Assembly: GCF_024606225.1 (NCBI RefSeq)
Contig: NZ_JAGRPU010000019.1
Coordinates: 52,463-116,462, forward strand
DNA from: Endozoicomonas sp. ISHI1
GTDB lineage: Bacteria; Pseudomonadota; Gammaproteobacteria; Pseudomonadales; Endozoicomonadaceae
Direction: 5' to 3'
DNA: 64,000 bases
Position 1 is the stretch's first letter. The number at the start of each line of letters is the position of its first letter. The position numbers were made by a program, and so were the translations under genes. This document shows positions 1 to 8,568 of the stretch, piece after piece. Under the pieces are notes generated by a model, which saw only the letters and a program-made list of their open reading frames with translations, was not told the DNA's origin and ran no database searches.

Positions 1-1
1 A

Positions 2-790
2 TCAGGCACATTACTTCTGCTACCCTTTTCTGTTTTGCAGACAGACCGAATCAATCTCAACCAGCTGAGCTGTCAGGTTGATGTATCTAAAGGTGACAAG
101 ACATTTCGCATTTATACCCCTTCAGATTGGCAAGCAGAAGCTATGGCGGCTTTATTCTGTGAATCGGTGTTAACGGGAAGCGACTACGCTCGGGTTGAAT
201 TATCTTGGAAGCCCAGGGAGCATCTTACGCCTGATGATCTCTTATCCCAACATTTTGATCTCCTATTCAGCCGACCTCGAGTACTCAATGGTCTGGCTCC
301 GGACACGCAGTCTCTCTATCAAGAGACCTTAGTGCTGCCAGCCTACACCATCTATCTGTACGGCCACATACCCATTTATCAACTATCTTCAGCAACACTA
401 TATAAACGCAATATTGGATTACTGGACGATAAGCGAAGCCAGTCAGGTTTTCTCGTACCTGAAATCGAGCTCAAAAAACGCGGCGTTGTCCTTAATGATA
501 GTGAAACAAAGTGGTTCAATCATCGAGCCGATCTGGTTGAAGCATTTGTCAAAAACCAAGTCGATTTTATTCCCGCTATCGGTATTGAGCCTGAACTGAC
601 CGACTGGCCACCTGAGCAGCGTTTTGAACTGAAAACCATTCCTTCTGCGGGAAGCTGGTACCTGTCCAGAGCATTGAGTCAAGCACTTAGATGTGAAGCC
701 AGTCAATCTTTACTCGAGAGGCACCAACAGTCTCCTGTCATGGGTAATCTGCTAATCAAAACTACTATGGCAACGGATGCCTGCTCATAG
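2..790 (+). CDS. periplasmic solute-binding-like protein, 5' end outside window
   Basis: The reading frame is open to the first bases of the window. The residues before the first possible internal start (TTG at 35) are hydrophobic (SGTLLLLPFSV), like the core of a signal peptide, so I read this as a secreted protein whose first codons lie upstream. The visible part is about 262 residues. Segments such as LLFSRPRVLNG and the later VDFIPAIGIEP resemble the lobes of extracytoplasmic solute-binding proteins of the PhnD/ABC type, but no diagnostic motif is visible and this is only a resemblance. The stop overlaps the next gene by 14 bases, so the two are probably co-transcribed. Confidence 0.55.
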   Translation, partial: SGTLLLLPFSVLQTDRINLNQLSCQVDVSKGDKTFRIYTPSDWQAEAMAALFCESVLTGSDYARVELSWKPREHLTPDDLLSQHFDLLFSRPRVLNGLAPDTQSLYQETLVLPAYTIYLYGHIPIYQLSSATLYKRNIGLLDDKRSQSGFLVPEIELKKRGVVLNDSETKWFNHRADLVEAFVKNQVDFIPAIGIEPELTDWPPEQRFELKTIPSAGSWYLSRALSQALRCEASQSLLERHQQSPVMGNLLIKTTMATDACS

Positions 791-1841
791 CAGCACACTA
801 TTTACGACTATGAACACCTATCACGCCACGCCAAATCAATACCGCTCATGTGCACTGTCACTGGTCATCACCTGCCTGATATTCACATTGCTATGCCATG
901 CTAACGAGCTAGCACTTAATTATGTCATACAGTCTGCTCTTGAAGAGTATTTACCCGACGCACTCAACGCCGCCCTGGTAAATAGTTACGATAAGGAGGA
1001 ACTTTTAAAACGCAGTGCAATGACATTGAAAGCATGGATAGAGAGCGCAAATATAATATCGCTGGCCAATATCTCGATGTTCAGTGATATTGAGGTTTTA
1101 GAGATATCTCTAACTCCAAAATCCTCACCACAAGACTCAGATTTATCATTCTATTTAAATAAGCAGGCCTTTAGTCTGGATTGGCAGATTTCTGTCGTTC
1201 ATTCTGAGATAGCCCTGTTGCTGATGGCAACGCTTAGTGCTCTTGCAGGGCTCGTTTTCTATCTCCAATTGCACCGAACAGGCAGACCGGCCCAGATAAA
1301 ATCGGCAACCAATGCAGTACCAGAGAATAAACCTATTAGCTCAGAGCACGAAATAACAGCAGATAGTAGTGAGGTGAGTGGCGTGCTTACGAAAAACACT
1401 GAGCCGGCATCACCTCATGTTTCTTCTGTGACTAAAGCCGCGCTCAACCTTTCCAAACACACTGTCAGTATTGGTGACAATACTCTCGAAATGTCTAAGA
1501 CCCCATTTTTCTATTACTACTGGTACGCCAAGCGTAGCCTGGATGGCCTGCCTGCTTATATCAATCCTTGCAGTACCAGACCCGATACAGATAAAGGACA
1601 CGAGTTAGCACAGATCATGCGTTCTTACAGGGGGCATGCGCGAGCAATCAATGAACTAGAGCAACACGGTCTGAAAGCCAGAACGCTTGATCAAAACCGG
1701 AACAAAATTAAAGAAGAAATGAGGGCGCACTTTGGCGACTTGGCCCAAGCGTACTTGTTCGTAAAAAGCAGAGACCAAAAAACCGGGCGCTATCAACACG
1801 CACTCATGGATGATAATTTTTTAATAAAAACAATCAGTTAA
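777..1841 (+). CDS. membrane-anchored protein of unknown function
   Basis: A 354-residue protein not recognised as a known family. A hydrophobic segment near residues 25-42 and a second near 143-162 (ALLLMATLSALAGLVFYL) suggest two membrane spans flanking a periplasmic domain of about 100 residues. A cytoplasmic tail of about 190 residues follows. The first part of the tail is rich in Ser, Thr and Glu and looks unstructured. The last 110 residues are charged and probably helical (RGHARAINELEQHGLKART). The ATG at 777 overlaps the upstream gene; an alternative ATG lies at 810. Coupling to the solute-binding-like gene suggests a sensor or signalling pair, which is inference. Confidence 0.5.
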   Translation: MPAHSSTLFTTMNTYHATPNQYRSCALSLVITCLIFTLLCHANELALNYVIQSALEEYLPDALNAALVNSYDKEELLKRSAMTLKAWIESANIISLANISMFSDIEVLEISLTPKSSPQDSDLSFYLNKQAFSLDWQISVVHSEIALLLMATLSALAGLVFYLQLHRTGRPAQIKSATNAVPENKPISSEHEITADSSEVSGVLTKNTEPASPHVSSVTKAALNLSKHTVSIGDNTLEMSKTPFFYYYWYAKRSLDGLPAYINPCSTRPDTDKGHELAQIMRSYRGHARAINELEQHGLKARTLDQNRNKIKEEMRAHFGDLAQAYLFVKSRDQKTGRYQHALMDDNFLIKTIS

Positions 1842-1944
1842 ATTTAAAGATATCTCTAAAAGCTTAGAAAGCTTGTTTTAACATAACCGTCATCAATCCC
1901 TTCTAGCTTGGTTATCAACTTTCAAGCACACAAAGGGATAAACT

Positions 1945-2946
1945 ATGAACACCAGATTTGCTGCGTTGGCATTGGCCATCGGTTTAGGGGTTAGTGCCCA
2001 AGCAAACGCAATGAATATTCTTTTGACCAACGATGACAGCTGGTCGACAACCAATATTCAGACGCTACATGCTGCTCTCAAGGCGGCAGGTCATGACGTC
2101 ATCATGTCGGCACCATGCACGGGGCAAAGTGGTAAAGGTGGTGCTGTCCACTTTATGAAGTCGGTCTCGGTTGATCGCACGCAAATCGATAAAGACCAGG
2201 TCTGTGTCGGTGACACAGACACTAGCGTTGCATTTGAAGACTATGTCGAAGGTACGCCGGCCATGGCTGCGCTTTACGGTATTGATGTGTATGCTAACGA
2301 ACGCTGGGGTAAACAGCCTGACCTCGTTATTTCCGGCCCCAATGAAGGCAACAATGTTGGCTTTTCAACCAACATGTCCGGCACCCTGGGGGCAACAAAC
2401 GCAGCTATCGCACGTGGTATTCCTGCCATCGCCGTCAGCGCTTATGACGGTGAGGCAGACAAAGCGCCTCATGTTGCTAACATTGTCATAGAACTGCTTG
2501 ATAAGCTGGTTCCCCAGACAAAAGATGGGGCACCAATACTGCCAAAATTCACGGGCCTCAATGTCAACATTCCTGAAGATCCTGCCAATCACCGCGGTTT
2601 CAAACACACCCAAGTAGGCTGGAATGCGGGCCACGACAACATGATCGTCAAGTTCACTGACGACTTGTCATCAAGTGACATGCTCATGGGTTATGTGGCA
2701 ATCGAATTGATAGAAAATGATCCAAGCCTCACCATGGATGAAGCCATGTCCATCGCCAAAGAAATGTATAAGGACAAAGCAGGTATCAGCATGGATTCTG
2801 ACGCTGAGTACGCTGATCAGTCTGAAAACAGTGAGGGCATTGCTGTCGGCCAGGGTTATGTCACCATCAGCGCTATTCAAGCCAATGTCCAAGGTTCTGT
2901 TGCCAAGTCTGAGTGGGTTCGCTACATGCTCAACGAATTGTTTTAA
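1945..2946 (+). CDS. secreted SurE-like 5'/3'-nucleotidase (acid phosphatase)
   Basis: 333 residues. A clean signal peptide (residues 1-22, ending AQANA) is followed at once by the SurE-family start NILLTNDD, whose Asp pair (30-31) binds the catalytic metal. A second family motif, SGPNEGNNVG, lies near residue 130. SurE enzymes release phosphate from nucleoside monophosphates. The cytoplasmic bacterial form is about 250 residues, so this exported, longer version with an acidic C-terminal extension (about 230-333) is the variant found in some marine bacteria and resembles secreted acid phosphatases. A role in scavenging phosphate or nucleosides outside the inner membrane is inferred. The lipoprotein gene follows after 9 bases. 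Confidence 0.85.
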   Translation: MNTRFAALALAIGLGVSAQANAMNILLTNDDSWSTTNIQTLHAALKAAGHDVIMSAPCTGQSGKGGAVHFMKSVSVDRTQIDKDQVCVGDTDTSVAFEDYVEGTPAMAALYGIDVYANERWGKQPDLVISGPNEGNNVGFSTNMSGTLGATNAAIARGIPAIAVSAYDGEADKAPHVANIVIELLDKLVPQTKDGAPILPKFTGLNVNIPEDPANHRGFKHTQVGWNAGHDNMIVKFTDDLSSSDMLMGYVAIELIENDPSLTMDEAMSIAKEMYKDKAGISMDSDAEYADQSENSEGIAVGQGYVTISAIQANVQGSVAKSEWVRYMLNELF

Positions 2947-2955
2947 GGAGGCAGC

Positions 2956-3591
2956 ATGAAAAAGCTTTTACTGCTAAGTGCTGCCGCCACCGTTCTGGCA
3001 GGCTGTAACGATGGCACGGACGACAACTCGACTATGAGTCAGAGCGACTTTGTGTCCGAATATCAAGGTCAATATGTGGGCAGCCAGCTGGTCGACCAGG
3101 AGCCGGTACATCTCGGGCTCACTGTAAACGAAGGTGCATTCTATCTCACTGTAACTGAAGCTGATGAGTCGTCTACCGTTTACACAGGTGACTATAACGA
3201 ACAAACGAGTAGCCTGAGCTTCAATCAAGGTAATATTCAGTGTCAGCTCGGTGATGTATACCGTTGCGAGTTTGATGGAGACTCGTTTGAACTCAGAATG
3301 CACAGCCCGGATGACTGGATCGCAATTGAAAATGTGAGCGGCACATACAGTAATTCTGCTGGTGCCACCTTGACCATTGTTCAATCTGGAGAGCAGGTCT
3401 ATTTTGAGCTGCCAGACTGCATGCAGTATGGACAAAAAATGGGACCCAATGAAATCAAATTCGACGCTGGCTTCTGCTTTAATCAAGACGAAATAGCGAT
3501 GATCGAGCCAGAAACTCTTGAGGCGACTGGTGACACACTTAAGGTGACATCGACCAGTCCTTTGCTTGCGGGTTACTGGTTTAAAGGTTAG
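2956..3591 (+). CDS. predicted lipoprotein of unknown function
   Basis: 211 residues. The N-terminus is a lipoprotein signal with lipobox LAGC, so Cys17 would be lipidated. Asp at +3 and Asn at +2 do not give a simple inner-membrane retention signal, so outer-membrane sorting is likely. The rest is acidic and rich in beta-type residues (YQGQYVGSQLV, GTYSNSAGATLTI) with paired cysteines at about 94/99 and 155/174. An AAGGAGG Shine-Dalgarno lies just before the ATG. It sits 9 bases behind the SurE-like gene and before a strong terminator, so the two form an operon. No family recognised. Confidence 0.7.
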   Translation: MKKLLLLSAAATVLAGCNDGTDDNSTMSQSDFVSEYQGQYVGSQLVDQEPVHLGLTVNEGAFYLTVTEADESSTVYTGDYNEQTSSLSFNQGNIQCQLGDVYRCEFDGDSFELRMHSPDDWIAIENVSGTYSNSAGATLTIVQSGEQVYFELPDCMQYGQKMGPNEIKFDAGFCFNQDEIAMIEPETLEATGDTLKVTSTSPLLAGYWFKG

Positions 3592-3618
3592 ACGACATTT
3601 ACCCGTCAACCACTTCAA

Positions 3619-3660
3619 AAAAAGCCGCCCATACAACCCTGTTTGGGCGGCTTTAATTTT
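3619..3660. terminator. rho-independent terminator, probably bidirectional
   Basis: Perfect 11-bp stem AAAGCCGCCCA / TGGGCGGCTTT (3621-3631 with 3644-3654), a 12-base loop, an A-run on the left and TTTAATTTT on the right. It lies between the convergent lipoprotein gene and the first coiled-coil gene and can serve both. Confidence 0.9.
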
Positions 3661-3691
3661 CGATGGCTTTTTGACCCAACAAGGCAACGCT

Positions 3692-6600
3692 TTACTGCTG
3701 CGGCGGCAATAAAATCGCCTGCATCTTCAAAAGCCTGTCTTCAAGCGCTTGCTGATCCGGATCCGCTTCAGACAGTTTCTCTCTGAATACACCTACCAAA
3801 TCAAGAAATGCCGTCCTGAGTACTTCATTCTGCTGGCTCAGGTCCTGATTCTCCTGCATGACAGCTGGCATGTCTCTTTCCAGGCGAAACTCCAGATCCT
3901 CCAACTTGCTCCTCAAGTGCCTCGCTTCTGTTCCAAGCTCAGCATTTCGACGCCCGGCTTTTTCAGCAAATTCACGGGCTTCGTCCAGCTCAGCCTGTGT
4001 ATCAAGCTCAATCTGTGCCTTTGCTTTGGTCAGTTTCCTGACCTCTTCACGCCACTTTTTCTCCTCTTCTTCCCGGTCACTTGCCATATGTGCAAATTGC
4101 TCATTTTCGGCCTTAAGCTCTGTCAGTTGCTTCCTGATTTCTCCCACTTCCAAGGCGGCCTGACGGGCTCGCATTTTATGCTCTTTCTCATGATCTTGAG
4201 CCATTCTGAGTGCTTCCCTGAGCTCTGAGATTTGCTGTTCCAACTCATTCTTTTTCCTCATAAGATCCTGATATTCAAAGCGAGAGACACCTCGAGGACC
4301 ATGAGCCTGAAGATCGGTCAAACTTGTTTCATCGATCGTAGAAACAAGCTGAGTTAAAGAATTGGGTTGATGTGTGGCGGTACTGAGACTGACATAGGCT
4401 CCTTCATCGTCAAACTCAACGCCTGACTCCCGGAAATCAAAACCAGGGCCAAGCCTTGGAGCCTGCCCGCTGTTTTCGGACAAAGCTTTCAACCTGTCAA
4501 TTTCAGCCATGGCCTCAGCGTGTTGTTGCTGCAACAGCTCCAGTTGGCTTTTGGCAGCATTGTAGTCTAATTGAAACACTAATTTAGCCGCCTCTTCTTC
4601 ATGAAACTTTTGCCGGGACTCGTCCAAATCCTGCCTGAGCTGTTCAAGCTGAGTTCTGCGTTCTCTCTCCCCCCGGGAAAGCTGAGCCTTTTGATCAGAG
4701 ATCTCCTTGTGCTTAAGCTTCAGCTCCTGCTCAATGGTATCGGCTTTTGAGGCTTTCTCCCTCAGCATGGCTACCTCACTTCTCAGCTCAAGCCGTTCTT
4801 TCTCAATTTGCATTTTGGCCTTTTTCTTCTCATCCGTAAGTTGGCGGACCTCTTCAGAGAGCGTGTCTACCTGTTGTCCCAGACGAACAGACTCACTCTC
4901 AAACTTTTTATAGCCTGACTTGGCTTGAGCCGCTTCACTGATCGCTCTCTGTTCCGCTTCGGACACGTTGCTCAGTTTTGCTTTCACGGCAATAAGCTGC
5001 TGTGTCAGTTCACTCACTCTATCCTCAGACTGGCTATAGTCCTTCCTGAATCTTGCTTCGGATGACTGCAGCGCATCTTCAGCTTTCTTTTTGTGAAGCT
5101 TCAGTTCAGTGACCTGAGCGGTCAGCGACTCTATGTGCTGCCTCTGTGAACTCTGGTCTGACTGAGGCTGACTGGAAGCCAGTTTCATTTTTGTTTCTGC
5201 TGCCAACAGCTTCTTTGCCATAACCTCTAAGCTCTTGACCTGTTCGGCGAGTTCCTTGTCCGCTTTATGCTTATCTTCCATGTGTCTGCGCAATCCAGCT
5301 TGCAGCGTTTCAACCTGCCCTTCCAGAGTTGCCTTGGCGGTATTCCACTGCCTGGATTCAGTCACCCAGGCTCTCACTTCACCCTCTTTCTTCTGCAGCG
5401 CTTCCCTTGCGCTTTGCTCTGCCATAGCCGTCTTTTTCAACAGCGACCGGGTCTGTCGCAGATCAGTCTGAACCTGGTTGAGCTTCTCTTTGCTGGCTTT
5501 CAGTTCAGTTCCCGTGACTCTCAGTTGTTCAAGTTCTGTCTTCTGCTGATTCAACCAAACTTCCAGCGCTGAAATACGACCGTTAGAACCTTTTAGCCGG
5601 GTTTGGGTATCCTTTAACTGTTTTTCCAATTGAGTTTTTTGAGATTCAAGCTCGGTTAAACGCTCTTCACCCAGTCTGAGTGCCTGCTCCAGTCTTTGGC
5701 TTTTTTCAAAATACCCGGACGCTTTTTCACTCTTCTTTTTCATAGCAAGATCGAGAGACTTAAACTGGGTCGACAGCTCGCGGTAATGAGCTGTTTCTTT
5801 CTCGTACTCCGCCTTCTTCTCTTCCAGCTCCTTATAAAGCTGGATATTGGCATGACTGGCCTGGATTCTTTCATCAGAGACTTGACTGGCGAATTGGGCT
5901 CTAAGACGACGCACCTCAGTGTCAGAAGAAAGTTTGTCGGCCTGCAACTTGCCACTGCGCTTTCGCTCTCCATCCAGTTGGGATTGCAGCTGTTCAATCT
6001 GAGTTTTCAGGAGGTTCAAACCTTTTTCGGCGTTCTTTGTCTCATCCATGACTTTCGTCATTTCTGCACAGTGGTTTTTTAACTGCCCTTCAACAATCAA
6101 TGCCCTTGCACTGGCCTGATCTCGCTCATCCCTGATTTTATTCAAATCTTCCGTCTGTTTTTTTGTCAGCGTTTCTAACTGATCGTTTTTATGCTGCAAC
6201 GCTGTCAGAGTCTCCAGAACGTCTGGTGCTGATCTGAAGCTGGCTTCTGGACTTTGCAACTCTGTCTGCAATCGAATGTTTTCAGGCCCCGGTCCGGAAA
6301 CTGGCCCCTCCGTCTTTTGCTGATCCCGTAACTGGGCAGTGAGCTGGTTTAGTTTGAAATTCAGTTGGTCAGCACGTTCGGCGTCTCTAGCTTTTTGATC
6401 ATTGAGTTTATCAATGGCTTTCTGAAAGATACTTATATGACGGTGGGCTTTGGATAAATCTGCCTTTAAAGTACTGACTAATTTATCAACACCTCTCATT
6501 CTGTCCTGCTCAGTCAGCGCCTGAATCATTTGCTTTTCATTGTGTTCAGTCTGTCGTGTAAGCTCCTGAACTTTTCTATCCAGTTCATGAGCTTCCTCAC

Positions 6601-7285
6601 CTTTAGCTTGAATCATTAAAGTCTTCTGACGCAACTCATTCTCAAGTGAGCGAACCTGGTCACTCAAAACCTTAAAGACAGCCCTTGGTAAGTTTGGATC
6701 GCAAGCTTGTGAGCGCCGCTGACTTCTTCGCTGGATTTCAGCAAGGAAGGATTCATTTAACGTTCCGAATTCATCCAGAAGCTCATTAGCCATTACCTGT
6801 ATCGCTTCCTGATCCTTAAGCTGACTTCTTAACGCCTGGTCATAGAAGGGAATATCCTTTCCTAATGAAACCTCAGTCTGCCTGACAGTCTCCAAAACTT
6901 CACAGAGCTGGGCATGCAGCTCGCAGATGCGCTGGTAATCCTTCTGAATACGCTCATCCATTTTCTCCAGTTCAGCCTGAACGTTAGCATCAATGGCCCC
7001 GGCAGGCGTGTTCCAAAAACTACCCAACCAGGATGAAGACGCCGCTACTGTCCGTGACTCCAGAGATTTACTGCCATTCAGAAAACGACTTCGCACAGGC
7101 TGCTCTGGCAACTCTGATACAATTATTTCTCTCAGCAATAGGCTAAACGTGCCTTTAAGAACACGACACCGTTTCAATGCATATTCCGCAGTACTGCCGG
7201 AATCGTTGCCGAGCCTCCCGCTGGTTGCCTGAACAAAAGAACCTGGCAAAACCGGCGGTCTTCCTAAACTTTGGGGATCATTCAT
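3692..7285 (-). CDS. giant coiled-coil protein, paralog A of the island family
   Basis: 1197 residues, the longest member of a six-gene family. The N-terminal 130 residues carry the family head: a Gly-Ser-[TS]-Ala-Glu-Tyr-x-Leu box, a LESRTVAASSS box and a VQAELEKMDERIQKDYQRIC box. From about residue 130 to 1190 the protein is almost unbroken heptad coiled coil, rich in Glu, Gln, Lys and Leu, interrupted near residues 930-990 by a Gly/Pro-containing linker. The family tail motif (LRQTRSLL ... ESRQWNTAKATLE) occurs internally at about 605-645, so this member equals a normal paralog plus about 540 extra coiled-coil residues. No signal peptide, membrane span or enzyme motif. Function unknown; the similarity to myosin/SMC-type rods is compositional only. 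Confidence 0.8.
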   Translation of the reverse strand: MNDPQSLGRPPVLPGSFVQATSGRLGNDSGSTAEYALKRCRVLKGTFSLLLREIIVSELPEQPVRSRFLNGSKSLESRTVAASSSWLGSFWNTPAGAIDANVQAELEKMDERIQKDYQRICELHAQLCEVLETVRQTEVSLGKDIPFYDQALRSQLKDQEAIQVMANELLDEFGTLNESFLAEIQRRSQRRSQACDPNLPRAVFKVLSDQVRSLENELRQKTLMIQAKGEEAHELDRKVQELTRQTEHNEKQMIQALTEQDRMRGVDKLVSTLKADLSKAHRHISIFQKAIDKLNDQKARDAERADQLNFKLNQLTAQLRDQQKTEGPVSGPGPENIRLQTELQSPEASFRSAPDVLETLTALQHKNDQLETLTKKQTEDLNKIRDERDQASARALIVEGQLKNHCAEMTKVMDETKNAEKGLNLLKTQIEQLQSQLDGERKRSGKLQADKLSSDTEVRRLRAQFASQVSDERIQASHANIQLYKELEEKKAEYEKETAHYRELSTQFKSLDLAMKKKSEKASGYFEKSQRLEQALRLGEERLTELESQKTQLEKQLKDTQTRLKGSNGRISALEVWLNQQKTELEQLRVTGTELKASKEKLNQVQTDLRQTRSLLKKTAMAEQSAREALQKKEGEVRAWVTESRQWNTAKATLEGQVETLQAGLRRHMEDKHKADKELAEQVKSLEVMAKKLLAAETKMKLASSQPQSDQSSQRQHIESLTAQVTELKLHKKKAEDALQSSEARFRKDYSQSEDRVSELTQQLIAVKAKLSNVSEAEQRAISEAAQAKSGYKKFESESVRLGQQVDTLSEEVRQLTDEKKKAKMQIEKERLELRSEVAMLREKASKADTIEQELKLKHKEISDQKAQLSRGERERRTQLEQLRQDLDESRQKFHEEEAAKLVFQLDYNAAKSQLELLQQQHAEAMAEIDRLKALSENSGQAPRLGPGFDFRESGVEFDDEGAYVSLSTATHQPNSLTQLVSTIDETSLTDLQAHGPRGVSRFEYQDLMRKKNELEQQISELREALRMAQDHEKEHKMRARQAALEVGEIRKQLTELKAENEQFAHMASDREEEEKKWREEVRKLTKAKAQIELDTQAELDEAREFAEKAGRRNAELGTEARHLRSKLEDLEFRLERDMPAVMQENQDLSQQNEVLRTAFLDLVGVFREKLSEADPDQQALEDRLLKMQAILLPPQQ

Positions 7286-7326
7286 GGTACTACTCCTTTA
7301 GAGGGTTTAGAGAATTCATAAATGAT

Positions 7327-7434
7327 TTGACTCTGGCTATTAAGACTTGTTCCCCGGTAAGATCCTGAATAACTTTCTTGTTAGCTATCCTGACTAAATT
7401 TCTTCAGCCGTAGAGGAAATCCGCTACTCTCGCC
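7327..7434. repeat. shared leader block, copy upstream of paralog A
   Basis: About 100 bases running from TTGACT through TTCCCCGGTAAGATCCTGAA to the TAGAGGAAATCCGC region. Closely related blocks lie upstream of three other transcription starts of the coiled-coil family (12839-12946, 14185-14274, 16899-17021). Its constant place 40-150 bases before the start codon suggests a promoter-bearing leader duplicated with the genes. In the copies before paralogs D and E the block also keeps a short open frame (EILSEQLTKALFR), so a decayed coding origin is possible. Confidence 0.7.
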
Positions 7435-7439
7435 GTAAC

Positions 7440-7532
7440 ATGATCGACAAACCCATTTCCTTCACCGACATTCATGGTCATCTGGACAGTAACATCCGTC
7501 CTCAGACCGTCCTGCTGCTGAGAGACAGATAA
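7440..7532 (+). pseudogene. 5' fragment of adenosine deaminase gene (add remnant)
   Basis: Encodes 30 residues (start MIDKPISFTDIHGHLD, then NIRPQT) that align with the first 30 residues of the intact add gene at 18001 ([22 protein letters not shown]). It then runs into a stop. Only the start of the gene is present, 10 kb from the parent, on the same strand. It marks a segmental duplication that carried the add start next to a coiled-coil gene. Confidence 0.85.
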
Positions 7533-7717
7533 AGAAACCAACTTTCAGTTTGCTGATCCTTTTTCATAATCACAGTCCTGCTTTCTTGTTAGTTGCGCTT
7601 ACATCAATGTCTTGAACTTTTATCCTGGAAGCAACTCAGAGTTACTCAAGTACATCAATGTTTTAAGCAACATACTTGTAATCAAGGATAAAACTAACTT
7701 AATGAAAGGAACTTAAT

Positions 7718-8503
7718 ATGATTAACTTAAATTCTCCCGCCGCTGTCGGGCTTTCAAATCCAGCCATAATAGAACCTGTTCAGCCGCAGGGCGCACCAAC
7801 AGGTGTCGGTTTCGGAAGGGTTGTCACTGAAGGTGACCAGAGTGAATTTTTGAGTCATCAAGGTATTGACCGTTTACAACAAGCAAGCTCCCATCAGCAA
7901 GGTTACAGAGCCAATAACCGCCGTGTGGTGACCGTTAGCACCGATGGCAGCGCGAAAATCTATAACCGGCAAGCCGATGGATCATTAGCAAAAGAGGCCA
8001 CTATCACCACTGCAGATCATGTCAACTCAGCCACATTAAGCGACGATGGTCTCCATCTGGTCACTGTCGGTGACAATCACATAGCGAGAATTCATGACTT
8101 GGAGTCCGACGGAACATGGGTAGTAAAAGCCATCATTTCCCATTGTGAGCCGATCACATCAGCAACTTTCAGTACCGATAGCCGCCATCTGGTGACCGTC
8201 AGTGACGATAACACGGCGAAAGTTTTTGGCCAGGAGACAGATGGATCATGGTCATTAAAAGCCCGCATTTGCCACGATGACAAGATCAGATCAGTCACCT
8301 TTAGCGCTGATAACAGGCATGTGCTGACCGCTAGTGACGATCACACGTCGAAAGTCTTCGGCGAGATGGCGGACGGATCGTGGTTAGAAAAAACCATTAT
8401 TCACCATAATGGGCCGGTCAAATCCGTAGCTTTCATCGACGATGGCCGTCGCCTGGTGACCAGCAGTCAGGATGGAACGGCGCAAGTCACTGAACTGGAT
8501 TGA
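7718..8503 (+). CDS. WD40-like beta-propeller repeat protein
   Basis: 261 residues. After a 65-residue N-terminal part without signal peptide come five repeats of about 44 residues, each with a core like HLVTVSDDNTAKVFG (near residues 69, 113, 156, 200 and 244). These match the strand pattern of WD40 blades, with Asp-x-[TS]-[AS]-[KR]-[VI] in place of the classical WD. Five visible repeats are fewer than the usual seven, so the propeller may be completed by the N-terminal part or by partner chains. WD40 proteins are protein-interaction platforms. An AAAGGA Shine-Dalgarno precedes the ATG. It is the only plus-strand gene inside the coiled-coil array, and convergent with paralog B. Confidence 0.75.
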   Translation: MINLNSPAAVGLSNPAIIEPVQPQGAPTGVGFGRVVTEGDQSEFLSHQGIDRLQQASSHQQGYRANNRRVVTVSTDGSAKIYNRQADGSLAKEATITTADHVNSATLSDDGLHLVTVGDNHIARIHDLESDGTWVVKAIISHCEPITSATFSTDSRHLVTVSDDNTAKVFGQETDGSWSLKARICHDDKIRSVTFSADNRHVLTASDDHTSKVFGEMADGSWLEKTIIHHNGPVKSVAFIDDGRRLVTSSQDGTAQVTELD

Positions 8504-8568
8504 TTGCTAGTGTTTACCCACGGTGTGAGGTGGTCGTTCTTGACACCTCAACACTGATTTGGGGAGGC

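Noticed and set aside
3749..4228. Plus-strand frames opposite the coiled-coil genes
   Set aside because: Long antisense frames are expected opposite Glu/Gln/Lys-rich coding sequence; the proteins are Cys/Phe/Ser-rich without signals.
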